From Pleodorina starrii (lineage: Eukaryota; Chlorophyta; Chlorophyceae; Chlamydomonadales; Volvocaceae), in assembly GCA_030267565.1 (NCBI GenBank), contig BRXU01000028.1:335001-399000 (forward strand): a stretch of DNA of 64,000 nt, given 5' to 3'. This document shows, one piece after another, positions 31,774 to 44,516 of the stretch; position 1 is the first letter of the stretch; each line of letters starts with the position of its first letter. The position numbers and the translations under genes were made by a program. The notes under the pieces were generated by a model. That model saw only the letters and a list, made by a program, of their open reading frames with translations, searched no databases and was not told the DNA's origin.

Positions 31774-34700
31774 CTACTGCTGCTGCTGCTGCTGGCGCGC
31801 CGCCATGGTGTTCATGATCCGCGCCATGACCACCTCCTCCATCCGCCGTATCTCCTCCTGCATCCGTTGCTGCAACTTCTCCTCCACCATGCTCTCCACC
31901 AGGCTCACCTCCACCACCACCTGCTGGCTGCTGGTGCTGGCGCTGCCGAAACCCACGCTCGCCGCCCCCGACCCCAACCCCGCCGCCGCCCGACCCCCCA
32001 TCGCCGACGCCGCCAAGCCCTCCGCGCCGCTGCGGCCCCGGCCCAGCCGCTGCCTCGCCAGCAGCTCCTGCGACAGCTGCGGCGAGGGGCACACCACCGC
32101 CGGCGGCAGCGGCTCCGAGCCGCCACCCTGCGCAACGTCCGTCTGCCCCTGCCCCTGCCCCGGTCCCTGCTGCTGCTGTTGGTCCCCCTCCTGTCGCGTC
32201 GTCTCCGGCGCCGCCGGCAGGCGCCCCGGCCCCTGCTGGGCGTTGAGCAGCTCGGAGAGCTCCGCCACTGCGTTGCGCGCCGCCGCCTGGAAGCGGCTGG
32301 TGGCGGCGGTGGCGGCGCCGGCGGCGCCGCCGCCGGCGGCGGGCATGGTGGTAAGCAGGCGACGGTAAGCGCCTGTGAAGCTGCGCAGCGCCTGCTGCAT
32401 CTGCGCCAACATCGCTTCTGGGGGGGGGGGGGGAGGGCGGACAGGAGCGGCGGACGGACAGACGGACAGACGGGTGAGAGCGATTGATTAAGGCTGGGCT
32501 GGGCTGGGCTGGGCTAGGCTGGGGTGATGAAGAAGATGCCGCCGCGGAGGGATCGAGGCGACGATAGCGAACGGACCCAGAAGGACCCGGCCGGGGCCGG
32601 GATGACAGGAGAGTGCGGGCATGGTACACAAAAGGGTACATCAAAGGCAAAAGAGCATCGTTTATGCAGTGAGGATATACGGTAGCGCACGAGCACCACC
32701 AGGAGCGGGTCGCTCGTGCCAGGCCGCAGCGCTAGCACCGCCCCAAACCAGGCCACGGGCCTACAGGACCGACCCTATCACTCTCTCTCACCTGCATCCG
32801 CGTCGGGCGCGGCACTGCCTGCCTGTTGAGCCTGCCGCGGCTGTGCCGCCCCCACTGCGGCGTGCTCCGGCTCCTGCACGCACGCCTGCACGCCGGCGCT
32901 GGGCGCCCCCGTCGAGACGGAGCTCTGCGGAGCGCCCGCGGAGTCCAAAGACTTGGCGGGGCTGGCGCCGGTCCCGGCCCCTGTCCCGATCTTGGGCTTC
33001 ATGGGCGGCAGCGCCAGCGCCACGCCCCTGGACCGCCGCGGCGTCCCGAGGCCCTTCGCCGGCGACGACCCCGGCGTGGCGTCCCCCGCCCCCCGCTGCG
33101 AGTCCTTTCCGGTGCTGATGCCCGAGGTCACGACGCACACGCCGCCAGCGGCGGCGGTGGCGTCGTCGTCGTCGCCGCCTGCGTCGCCGGCGGCGCCGCC
33201 CTCTGATTCAAGCACCGCCCGGATGACGTCATCGACCTCCGCGGTGGATGGCCCCGTCGAGTCGCCGGCGGAGGAGGAGCCGAAGTCCGCGGGGGAGGAC
33301 GCCGGCCCAGCGTCGCCGGCGGCGGAGGACAGCAGCACCCGGCCGCGCGGCGACAAGCCGGCCCGGTGCAGTATCTCCGCCGCCGCCACGCCCATGATGG
33401 GAGTGGCCGGGCTGGCGCCGTAGATGGGGTTGAACACGAACAGTCGGCTGGCCGCCTCCTCGCCCGCCGCCGCGGCGGCGGCGTCGCCGCCGGCCGCCCC
33501 CGCCAGCGTCGCGGCTTCGGCGCCGCCCTGGCCCAGCATGGGAGTGCCGGCGCTGAGGCTGGAGAAGCCGGGGCTGGGCTGCGCGACCGGCACGGGGGGG
33601 CTGTCCGGCCCCGGCTCTCCGGTCGCCGCAGCAGCGGCGGCAACGCCGCCGGCTGTGGGGTTGGCGCGCTGGTTCGGGCCTACCGGCGAGTAGGCCGGCG
33701 GGGGCGGCAGCAGAAAGCCGCCGCCGCTGTGCGCCTGCTCCCGGGCCTGGGGCTGCGCGCCCGCGTCTCCCTCCGCCGCCGCCGCTGCTGCGCCCGCCGC
33801 CGCTACTGGCTGCTGCGCCTCTGCTGCCGCCTCCGTCAAGACCGCAACACCTGGGGCGTTGGTAGTGGCGGCGGCGTCCGCCGCGGGCACCGCCGGCCGC
33901 CGCGATGACTCCACCGCGGGTGCTGGTGCGGGTGCGGGTGCTGGTGCGGCGGTGGACGCAGCGGCGTGACGGGCTGCACCCAGGGCTGCCTCTTCGTTTG
34001 TCTGCCGCTTGCGCAGCGTGCTCAGCAGGCGCAGCCGAATGCGCTCCAGCTCCTGCAGCTGCTTGTCTGCGCGGGAGGAAGAGGGAGGTATGGCATGACG
34101 TGACATGGCATGCCATGCGCACATGCCAGGCAGGCAGGCAGGCAAAGCGCTTGGGTCGGTTCGTCCGCGCTATGCCGGTGCCGGTCAGCCGTTGTCCTCT
34201 CGACTTTGCGGCCCTTCCCCGGTTTGCTCTTCGCTGTCCTCATCTGCGCGTTTCGTTGCCCTCCTCAGCCAACAAAGGGAGGAAAGCGAAGGTAGAGGGG
34301 GGCGCCCCGCGGTCTGTAAGCGCGAGCTGCTCGCCACGCGTTGCGAACCACGGCAGCAACCTCCTCCTCCTTCCCCCCCGGGAAAGCGCACCCACCGCCT
34401 CACGGAATCCACACAGCCCCACCCACCTCGCCTCGCCTCTTTTGAACACCCGACCCAGCACTAATGCACGCACCCGACCCGCACCCACCCACCCACCCGA
34501 CCCGCACCCACCCACCCACCCGACCCGCACCCACCCGTCTTGGCGAGCGCCGGGCTGGTCAGCGGCAGCATCGCCCGCTCGGGCGTCCAGACCGCACTCG
34601 TCACCGCTCCGTCTGCATCCAGAAGGGACGCCCCGCCTCCGAAACCACCACCGCCGCCGCGGACCGCGTTAATGCCGGGCGGCAGCGGCAGCCTCGACAG

Positions 34701-37700
34701 GAACGGCGTCGTCGGCGGCGGCTCCGCCGCCGGCGCCGGCGGCGCCGCCGCCGCGCCGCCGCCGGTTCCGCCGCGGGAGGCGCCGCCGGCGGTCCCCCGC
34801 AGGGGCGTGGCAGTCCCGTCGGGCTGGTTGCCTGCGCCGGAAGAGGCCCGGGCTTGCCGGTACGCTTGCGTGAAGCTGAGGCGGCGCGGGTCGGGCGGCG
34901 GAGCCTTGGTGGCGGAGGCCTGGTCCAGGCCGAGGCTGTCGAAGTGCTCCCTGCTCCGTTGGGGGTGTGTGGGTCCAGCAGGGGTGGGGAAGGAGTGGCG
35001 GGGCTTGGGTGGGAGGGTCAGGTGTGCGGATGGCGGGGTCGGAACGCCGTGGCAGGGGCGAGGGTAAGGGGGGGTTGAGGTGCGGCGCGAAGAACTCGCG
35101 GGCAGGCGATGGTGCGCGGACTCTGTCATCAGGCTGTCCTGATCAGCCAGCCGTGGCGCAGCGCAGCGCGGCCGAGGACGGCGTGAGCCCCATCGCAGCG
35201 GGAGGAGCGCCGGCGGCAACCCACCGAGCGGTGCAGCAAATGCCAACAAAGGCATGGGGATTCTGGCCACCAACCCCGCGCTAATCTGATCACTTTCCTA
35301 CTCCCTAACGCCTTCTCCCTCCCAATCGCGGCGGCGCTTGCAATGCGGCTCCGTAAGATAGCAGCCAGGCACGCTCGGCGAGTAAGTCGGTTCGCTCGGT
35401 TTCGGCCTGTCACCGCGCCTCGCTTGCTCATTGTACCCTCCCCCTTTCCACCTTCCAACCTATCCGTGGAGAAGCCCCTTCCCCCTTCCTGACCCCCTGC
35501 GGTCGGTTCCTTCGCCCCCAGTCGTTGCCCCCGCCCGCCCGCACACCGTGGGGTATGGCCCGCGTCGCTTCCGACCGTCTCAATCACAGGGCTTGGGTCC
35601 GTGCGGCGCGCCCACCTGAACAGGTCCCGCCGGACCGCGTCGCCACCCTCGCCACCAACCTCCTCCTCCTTCTCGGGCGGTGGCGGCGGCCCGCCCAGCC
35701 GGTTTGAGGCACAGCCCGAGGCCGGCTCCGCCTCAGCCCCCACCGCCTCCGACGCCACCACCTCGGGCGAGAGAGGACAGGCCTCAACCTCCCCGCCAGC
35801 CGCACCGTCCCGCCCTTCATCGCCGCCACCGGCGGCAGCCGCCGCCGCCGCCGCCGCGGCTGAGCCGTCGCTCTGCGGTGCCGGCTCCGCCGGCTCTGCC
35901 GCCGCCGCCAGGCCATTATCGGGCTCCGCCGTCGCGTCCCGTGGGTCGCCCAGAATCGGCCCGTCCTCCAGAGGATCGCAAAACACAATCTCATCGTCCT
36001 CGTCCACAACCTCCGCCCAGGTTCGAGACTGACTTGCCACCGCCGCCATCGAGGCCGCGGCGGCCCCGGTCAAGGACGCCGCCGCCATCTGGGCCTCCGC
36101 GGCCGCGGCGGTGGCGGCGGCAGCGGCCGCCGCGGCGGCGGCGGCCACCGTGAGGCTAATGTCCGCTGCTGCCAGCGGCCGCGGCGACGGCGGCGCGGGC
36201 AGCGCCGAGCGCTTGGCCCAGGCACCCGCGGGGGCCGGCGGCAGCAGCAGGGCGGCCGCGGCCGCGGCGACGCCGCCGCCGTCGGGGCGGTTGTCGGTGG
36301 TGGTGGGCGCGACGTGGTCGCTCGGGACGCTGTGGGTGGTGCCGGTGTGGCCGCCGCTGGCGCCCTCCGGGTCGGCGGCGGCCACGCTGTCCGGGCTGTG
36401 GGTGCGTTGCGCCCACTTGGGAAGCTTCTCCAGCGACAGCAGGGGCTGCACGAACAGCGGGGAATCGGCGAGCAAAGCGAGACAGAGGGAGAGAGGAGGG
36501 GTGAGATGAGGAGGAAGAAGCGGGAGGGATCCTCTTCCGTGGGGCGTGTGCTGTGCTACGACAGCGAGCAAAGGCCGGACGCGGGGGGATATGGCATGCC
36601 CGGAGTGGTGTGAACAAGCCGGAGTATCGCGGAGGAATGCGTTGTAAAACGGGTCGGCAGAAAGCCGTGTAGTGACGCCGTCGCCGTCGCTGCCCGCCCA
36701 CGCCAGTGCATCGAAGTGCCCCGCGAAAACCCCATAAGCCGTCTTCTTCCCAAACGAGGCCGAGCCAAGCCCAGTGAAGCCAAGCCTGAACACACCTTGC
36801 CCTCCCGCACGCGCCGTATGGTGGACGAAAAGTCGACGTGCACCTGCAGCGGCTCCTCCTCTTCCTCCTCCTCATCCACCTCCATAGCATCCACATCCGC
36901 CCCGGCTGCAGCGCCGCCAGCGGCCGCACCGCCCTGCTGCCCCATGCCCAGGGCGCCCGCGCCCGCGCCCGTGCCCGCACCGGCAGCGACAGCGGCGGGG
37001 GAAGCCACGGTGCCGCCGCCATCCGCCGCAGCGGCCAGGTCCCAAGCTGCAGGAGGGCAGGCGCGCAAGTGGACGGGTTCAGGCCCTGGGCCAAGCCCAA
37101 AGCGCCTGCTGCTGCTGCCGCCGCACCAACCTTCCCCTTACGGTATTTCTCAAGGCGACCCGCACGCTCTACACCTGCCTGCCCGCCTTGCTGCCCGGCA
37201 TTGCGTACCATGAAGCACAAAGCACGGCCCGGGCGCGGAACGACCCAGCCCCCAGTGGTCCCCGCAACAGTCACGTGGGCCAGTATGTGAAGGATATTGG
37301 AGGAGGAAACAGGTGGTTCTGCGTTTTACCTTTGCGCCGGCGCGCCGTCGGCGTGGCCTGCTGCCGCTGCGCCAGGTCCAGCTGCTGATGCTGCCGCTGC
37401 TGCTGCAGCGCCGCCGCCTGCGCCACCGCCTGCTGCTCCAGCTGCCGCCCGCACTCCGCCGCCGCGTCCTGCAGCCGCTGCACCAGGCGCGGCGTCAGGC
37501 GCCACAGCAGCGCGCAGCCGTCGCCGCCCACCGTCACCAGCCCGCGGTGATCCTCCAGCAGCACCGCGCCCGTGCACATTTCCGCGTGGCCCGACCCACG
37601 GGCCAGCAGCGACCCGGTGTCCACGTCGTACACCGCCACGCTGCCGTCGGCGCAGCTGCAGATGGCCAGGTGGCCGCTGGTGTCCATCACCACAGACACG

Positions 37701-40700
37701 GCCTCGCCTGGCGGCAGGCAGGACAGAGCGGGGTGTGGGGCGTGGGGAGGGCATGGGGAAAGGGTGCTGTCCGGTAGGCGAGTGTTGGCTCAGCTAGTCG
37801 AAAGCAGCAGCGGCGGCTACGGGAAGCAGCTGCGTCAGGTCGCGAGCACTTTGTGACCGTTCCCAGGAGCAAACACCCGGGGGGTCAAGTCAAGTGAGAG
37901 GGCGAGAGGGCCACAGGAACGATGCCTCGAGGGCGCGGCGGCGGCGGTGGCGGCGGTGGCTGCGGGGGCGGCTGCCACGGCGCTCGCGGGCAGGTGGAGC
38001 AAAACCCACCGCAGGCGGGGTCTCCGCTGAAGTTGCGGATGGCGCGGCCGGTGGCGACGTCGAAGAGGCGCAGCTGGTTGTCCTGCCCGACCGCCACGGC
38101 GCGGCCGCCGGCGGGGTCGACCGCCATGTCGTAGAGCACGCCACGGGACATGCGCTCGGTGTGGTACGTCTCGAAGGACAGCCCGCAGGACGCCAGCTGC
38201 ACCAGCCTGCGAGGTGCGAGGTGCGGTGGGTGATACAGATGAAAGCGTAGTGGTTGGGAAGGAGGCGACGCAAGCGAGCCAAGACCCAAGGCGAGGTGGG
38301 GCGCGCGCGAGAGAGAGAAAAGAGAAAGAGAGCACGGGACGGAACGGGCGGGGGGTAGAGAGGCAGGGCCGGAGGGGACGGCCATCCATTCGCCCAGACG
38401 GCCCTGTAATCGCACGTCAGGCAGGGATGTGTCGCGGCAGGCTGCCTAGCCCGTAGGTACGCACAGCGCAGCACGTTAGAGACCTACAGCACACAGCACA
38501 GCAAGGCTAGCGCTCACAGCCCAGCGCAAGCCAGACCCACCTGAACACCACGCTCTTGTCCGCGGAGCAGCTCAGCAGCGCCAGCTTGCCGCCGTGGCAG
38601 CTGAAGCGCACCGCCGTCACGGCGCCGCCGTGCGCGTCGCACGTGCCCACCAGCTCGTACCCGCGCGACATGTCGTACACATGTACGAACATGTCGCGCG
38701 AGCCGGACGCCAGGTAGCACGAGCCGTCCAGGGAGGGCGGCGAGTAGTCGAGCGACAGGATCTCCGCGTCGTGAGCCTCCTTGAGCATCATGAGCTGCAG
38801 CGTCGCCAAGTTGAAGACGCGCAGGTTGCCGCGCGCGTCGCCCGTAGCGAGGTGGCGGCCACAGGGGCTGACGCGCAGGCAGCGCAGCACCACGGGCTTG
38901 GGCGCGCCTCCGGCGCCGCCGCCTCCGGCGGCGCCTCCAGCGCCGACGGGCGCCTCCGGCGCGTAGCGCCGGTTGCCGCCGCCGGTGGCCGCCACCGGCG
39001 CTGCCGCGCCGTCAGGGGCGGTCGGCGGGATGGCGTGGATGATCGCTGCGGGTCACGGCAGCGGTGAGAAGGGGTCAGACGGCGGAGCACCGACCCGAGG
39101 GTCGGTCGTGTGGAGGGGTATAAAGAAAAATTCGCAGCGGAGACGGCGTTAGCGAACCCAACAACTGCCCACATACTGCTCCGCCCTCGCTCAGCCACAG
39201 ATCTTCATAGCATCTTCGGCCACCCATCCACCGCCGACCGCCCCCCATCGAGCCCCACCCGTCCACCGTACTATTGGACCCCTCCCGTCTTCCCCTCGCA
39301 TCCAGACAAGTCCCCATCCCCAACCACGCCCTCGCCGCCACGTCTGCCTCTGCTCCCATCCCATCCATCCCAGCCCATCCGGTCCCGCCACGCCGCTCAC
39401 CTCGCAGGGTGCGCGTCACCTTGGCCGCCGCAGCAACGTCCGCCGGCACCCCCAGCGGCCCGGCCGTGGAGGCCGAGTTGTTCAGGCACACATTCCACAG
39501 CCGGACCGTGCCATCCGCCCCGCATGTGCACAGCACCGATGACGGGCCGAAGACCTCGCCTCCGCCGCCTCCTCCACTGACTTCGCTGCCGCCGGGCGTG
39601 GGCGGGACGTTGCCCTGGTGGCCCAGCAGGGCTGCCTGCCATGGCGGGATGAGAGCTGCGCTCCAGACCACCCCCGAGTGGCTCAGCACGCTGCGCATGC
39701 GGGTCACCTGAGAAGGAAGAGGAGGCCGGGCGGGGGAAGCGCCAGGTCTTCAGATGTGATGGGGGGAAGGGTGAGATTAGCAGGCGCCGCTCGCGGCCCG
39801 TTCCCGCCCACGCGCTCAGCGTGCCTGCCTCCCTGCCTCGCTGCTGGGCCCATTCGCCAGGCCCAGGCCGTCGCCTCATTCCCACCGCTCTGCGGCTTCG
39901 TCGTCCTTACCTCCCTGCCCCGCTGCCGGGAGGACTGCGAAGAAGCGGTCGACCCTGGGGGGCGGGCCACGCTACGCCACCGCCACGCAAGCACGCGGCA
40001 ATCCTTTGCGCCCCACAACCCCTCCTCCCTATGCAGCGACTGGACCTCCCACCCACCCAACCCCCCATGACCCACTTCCCCATTTTGCTACCTCCTTCCG
40101 CAACGCGGCGTGCCCTTCGTCATATCTTCTCCCACTTCACAAAAGAGGATTTCTGCACGACGGTATCCCCACATGCACACACGCAGTCCGGGTGGGGTAC
40201 CTTGGCGGGATTCCGCACGTCCCACACCATCAGGCTGCGGTCCGCGTAGACCACCGTCAGCCGCTCCCCGGAGCTGTCGAAGGCGCAGCCCACCGCGTCC
40301 GGGAACAGCGACCCGGCGGAGGCCTGCGGGTCGGCAGCCGGCCCCGAAACCAGGCCTCCGCCGCCGCTGCTGTAGCCACCGCGCCCAGCGCCGCCGCCAC
40401 TCCCGCCGCCGCTCCCGTCCGGCGGAGCTCCGCCGGTGCTGCGGCCCGTGGAGGGGCGCGGCAGGTTGCCCCTGAAGGCGAGCGTGCGCGCCGCGAAGAG
40501 CCGGACGACGCCGGCGGCGCAGGCACAGGCGATGAGCCCCGACGACACCGCCAGGGCAAAGGCGGCCGGCACCTGGGAGGGCGGAGGGGTTTTCAGAGGG
40601 TGAAACCTGAAACAGGGTTGTGGGTTCTCAACCACGGAGCAGTAGGGCACGCCTGTGCCGCAGCAAAGACACACTACCGGTACCTTCCCCGCCTGCCGCC

Positions 40701-42513
40701 TAGCCCGTTCCTTTCCCAGTCCGCCCACAGCACCGGATCACACCTGCAGACTGAGGGACTTGTCGATCGTGCGGGTGGCCGGCCGCAGCGTCAGCAGCAC
40801 GCCGCTCGCCGTCAGGGCGTACAGCAGCGGCTGCGCCTGGGCCGAGGAGCCGTCCGACGTCGCGACCGCCACGCCCACGAAGTTGTGGCTGCGGTACTCC
40901 TTCAGGTTGGCCGGCCGCGGCGTCAGGGAGGCTTGGCCCGCCGCGGCCAGGTGGCCGCCCTCGCGGCCGCGACCCGAGGGCAGCGTCAGCGACCAAACCT
41001 GCAAAGCCGCAAGTGGACGGACGGACGAGCCGCAAGCGACCCAAAACCAGCAGCAGCAGCAGGTTTGAGAAGCTTCGCAGAAGCACACGGATTCGTTTGC
41101 TAGAGCCGTTCTTGAGCCCTCAACGCGCGTACACCAGAGTTAGCCAGGACAGCCGTGGGCAGGGCAGGGCTGTTATTTTCCGCCGGCGTTCGGAGCGGTC
41201 AGAAACGCCCGCCGGCGCGGGTTGCAGCCGGCTGCGGAGCGGTCGACACGTTTCCTGTTTTCGCGCTGACCGGCACATTGGACGACATTCGCCGATATCC
41301 TGCTCCTTGTCGGGTATGGAGGCACCTTGCCTCATCCATCCCATCCCACGCTTGCAACGGCATGACGTCCCCTGCTTGGCTCCCTTAGCCGCTCCCGCCT
41401 TCCGCAACCCCGCGGGGCCCCGTAGCGCCGCGCCCCAGAAACCCACTTTTTTAGACTGCGAAAACGAGAACCCCGCCCGTCCGCCCGCCCATCCACCCCC
41501 ACACTCGCCTTGAAGTGGCCGGCCTTGCCGACGGTGGTGATCGTCAGCCCCGCCGCGCCCGCCCCGAGCTCCTCCGTGAAACAGGCCCGCTGCACCTCCG
41601 CCTGTGTGTGCTGCTTCATCAGCATCACGCCCGCCTGCCAGTCCCACACGCACAGCTGGCCGTCGTAGGACTCGCCAGTGGATACCAACAGGCGCCCTGC
41701 GACCCAAGGAAGGGAGAGGCGATCCACGGAACGGGGCGAGGTGGGGCCAGGAATGTGGGTCTCGCTGCTGACGCTTGGGGCGGCCCACCGGCATCCGCAC
41801 CGTCCTGTCCCCTCCGCCCCATGGGAGCATGGTCTGTTAATCGCCTGGTGGCGAGGTCAGGTGTGAAGTCCCGACGCGGACGTTGTCATCGCCTCACGCC
41901 ACGCCATCATGTTCTGTTCCGATCGAGCCCGTCGCATTCCTGCCTCCCCCAACCCAGAAGGGATGTCTCCTCTAAGTCCCACCCACCGTCGTGGCTGAAG
42001 GCGACGCTGCCGACGCCGTGCTTGTGCCCCCGCAAGGCTTGGAGGCAGCGGTTGGAACTGACCTCCCACACCAAGATCTCGGGGCTCTGGGCGCTGCGCT
42101 CGCCGGCGGCCAGGTAGGCACCGTCACGGGAGAAGGCCAGGCAGGCGAAGGGCTTGCCGGTCGTGTGGGTGCGGCGCGGCCGCGAGCTGTAAAAGGCAGT
42201 CTGCTGCTTGTGCTGGCTATCGTACATGGCCACGACGGCGCCGCAGCTGTAGGCCATGAGGCCCGGGATGACCGGGTGGGGACATGCTAGGGCTGGCGCA
42301 ATGCACGACCCGCTGCCGTAGACCCGCTCAAGTTTCAGCGGCTCAAAAGTGTGCGAAGGAGCGGGTGCTGGTGCCTGAAAGACATTGGACAAGACGTGCG
42401 CAAGATTAGGGCGAAGTCGCGCAGGCAAAAGGTCTTTGGCTGTCACCAATTACCTGCTGCGCCCCTCCACGCTTCCGGGCTGCAGCAGCCTTGGAATGAT
42501 TAATGACTTCCAT
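31774..42513 (-). CDS. WDR62/MABP1-type WD40 scaffold protein
   Basis: In animals WDR62 and MABP1 are JNK-binding WD40 scaffolds, and WDR62 acts at spindle poles and basal bodies. Fourteen coding exons join in phase: 42454-42513, 41987-42374, 41509-41696, 40744-40998, 40201-40572, 39401-39707, 38541-39045, 38010-38206, 37330-37707, 36796-37046, 35616-36445, 34535-34950, 32792-34066 and 31774-32417, about 2021 residues. Residues of about 40-850 are two WD40 propellers in animal order: PFACLAFSRDGAYLAAGE, RGHKHGVGSVAFS, ESYDGQLCVWDW, LTVVYADRSLMVWDVRNPAK, LRVSPCGRHLATGDARGNLR, EAHDAEILSLDYSPP and HAEMCTGAVL. The long disordered C-terminus keeps LEKLPKWAQR and REHFDSLGLDQ, matching animal motifs, and ends in a coiled coil (LVESMVEEKLQQRMQEEIRR) and poly-Gln. 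The intron 40999-41508 is GC-AG. An in-frame upstream ATG at 42591 could add 26 residues. Confidence 0.9.
32526..32553 (+). repeat. Copy of intronic motif family
   Basis: In WDR62-like intron 32418-32791. It reads GATGAAGAAGATGCCGCCGC then GGAGGGAT. Confidence 0.5.
39118..39147 (+). repeat. Diverged copy of intronic motif family
   Basis: In WDR62-like intron 39046-39400. It reads GGTATAAAGAAAAATTCGCA then GCGGAGACGG. Confidence 0.4.
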
Positions 42514-42974
42514 TTCCAAGCTTTGGCCTAAACATACATGGGTTAATTCAGGCCCGGTCCAAGCGGTTCTGCCTGCAGCTGCAACCTGCAAGTCAAATCA
42601 AGTTAAGCCCTGGTTCCGTAATAGTTTAACAATGCGTCCATTCAATTAGTATATCACCGGCAGTGACTTGCTTACTAGGCCGGGGGGGCGACAACGGGCA
42701 AGCTCGGATACCGGTAATTGCTGCTTTACGACATTTTGGATCCTGCCGGAAGAACAAAGCCCCAACTACCCTAAAGAATGTTGTTCAACTACAACCAGAT
42801 GTGATAAAGCCAACACTTTTGGCAAATCCCCGTAGCGAAGCTTACCGCTACTGACGTCAAGTCTAAGCCATAACACAAGAAATCCACAAAATCTCCTGCA
42901 CTAAATAGCATCTACTGGAATACTTTGCAGCGACGCCATCACATCTGTATAGTTGCTCTTTTAGGGATACGTAA
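42514..42974. promoter_or_regulatory. Divergent promoter region of the WDR62-like and EFCAB10-like genes
   Basis: A 461-bp AT-richer interval separates two start codons pointing away from each other. It holds a palindromic TGACGTCA-type site (CTGACGTCAA near 42853). No TATA box can be assigned with confidence. Confidence 0.55.
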
Positions 42975-44516
42975 ATGGACTCGATTTTACCACCGCGGCC
43001 AGGGAGCCGACAAGGCACGGTGCAGGGCAGGCATGTGGATAAGCTCGATGTATTGCCGGACGAGCTCTTGAAAAAGCAGGACGAGGCTTACTTGGTGAGT
43101 ATGACATGTAGGCCAAGATGGGCCCACATCAGGAATGCGAGTTACGCGCATTCATGTTCATTGGATGTCTTAAACCAGCCACCTCGCAGGCGGATTCACG
43201 CATTCATACTGACGGGTTTGTGTGTGTGTTTTGCGTGGCCGTACAGGCGAAACACCAGCTGGACGTCCTCTTCGGGGAGATCCTGCAGGGGCTGGTAAAG
43301 GAGATGCCCACGGACCCGGTGCAGTTCATCATAGACAGCGTGGCGTATGGCGTTGACCAAGCGGTGCAGGTGGGGCCCACGGCACAGCGGAGGGGCAAGC
43401 AGCAGCAGGGAGGCAGGTCCTGCAACGGAACGGCCATCAGGCTCTCTTACGAAGCTGCGCTTGCCTAGCCCCGGCCTACGGTGCACTTCCCATTTCTTTC
43501 CATGGCTGCCCGCTTGACCTTCGCAGGATAAAGAGTCCGGCATGCCGTTGCACCGGAAGCTTCGGCTCCTGGACCTCTTCCGCATCATCGACAAGCAGGG
43601 CACGGGGCGCATCTCGTTCCGCGCGATGCAGGTTGGTGGTGCGCATCTCCTGCGCTGTCGGGACCCATGGGTAGTAAAGATATACGGTAACCGCAGCGAT
43701 GGGACGGAGGCGACCCTGCAACCCTTACCGGCATACCTGTTGCCTGAAGGCAACTGGGGAGCTGTGAACCCGTCCCCGCTGCTAAGGGGGCGCCGCGGCC
43801 ACCTGGGCGCGCCTGGAAGATGCGCCACACAGCCAGACCCCTGCAGCTTGCGCAATTGGGGAAATCGAATCGCAAGCGCTGGCCGCGCCCGGTGCTATGC
43901 AACCGCCGCCATCCTCCCGGTTATGCTCTCATGGCTGCGCGCTGAACCGGCGATGCGCGCAACCGATGCGGCCGGGTCTCATGGGTCTCTCCCCGGCTTA
44001 CGTGGGAAGGGTACCCGGTGGGCACGGCAGTGCATCGACCGCGTGACGATACGAGCGAGCAGCGGCCTCCTCCGCTGCCCTTTTCAAGACAGGCCCTGCC
44101 GCAATCACAGCAACAGCACGTTCTGGAGCCCTGCGGAGCGACCGCCGCGGCTACGCTGTCCGCACGGCGAAACAGTGCGCCTCAGCCGGCCCACGACACA
44201 GCCGCCTGCCCTCTCAGCTCAATCCCGTTTGCCCATTGATTTGCACCCCCGCCCCCCTCAATGAGATAGTGAACCTGAAACCCACCACAAGTAAGTCCCT
44301 CACCCCTCGCGCGTAATCCGAAACCCGCAGCAATACGCCAACCGCTACGGGGGCCAGACGCTGGGGGCGGAGGAGCTGGGGAGCATCTTCTCCGACTTCA
44401 AGCCCGGCTCCGACAACCTGATCACGCAGGACGAGTTCGTCAAGTTCTTCTCGCGCGTGAGCAAGACGATCACCAACGCGCAGTTTGAGGCCATGGTCAA
44501 GGAGATGATGAACTGA
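42975..44516 (+). CDS. EFCAB10-like protein: RIIa/DPY-30-like docking domain plus EF-hand
   Basis: Four exons join in phase: 42975-43094, 43247-43369, 43527-43631 and 44331-44516, giving 177 residues. Exon 1 begins MDSILPPRPGSRQ and ends EAYL. Exon 2 (AKHQLDVLFGEILQGLVKEM, then PTDPVQFIIDSVA) completes a YL...L..L..P-DP-FII pattern typical of RIIa/DPY-30 dimerisation-docking domains. Exons 3-4 hold an EF-hand (LLDLFRIIDKQGTGRISFRA) whose loop lacks the acidic twelfth residue, and a second weaker loop (DFKPGSDNLITQDEFVKFF). The same pairing and a similarly degenerate first loop occur in animal EFCAB10. Radial-spoke protein RSP7 also pairs these domains but is longer. The protein is probably an axonemal docking protein. 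Calcium binding is doubtful. Confidence 0.85.

Noticed and set aside
35129..36793. A separate 554-codon gene on the minus strand
   Set aside because: Only its middle (35616-36445) is an exon of the WDR62-like gene. The ends read through introns with splice signals.
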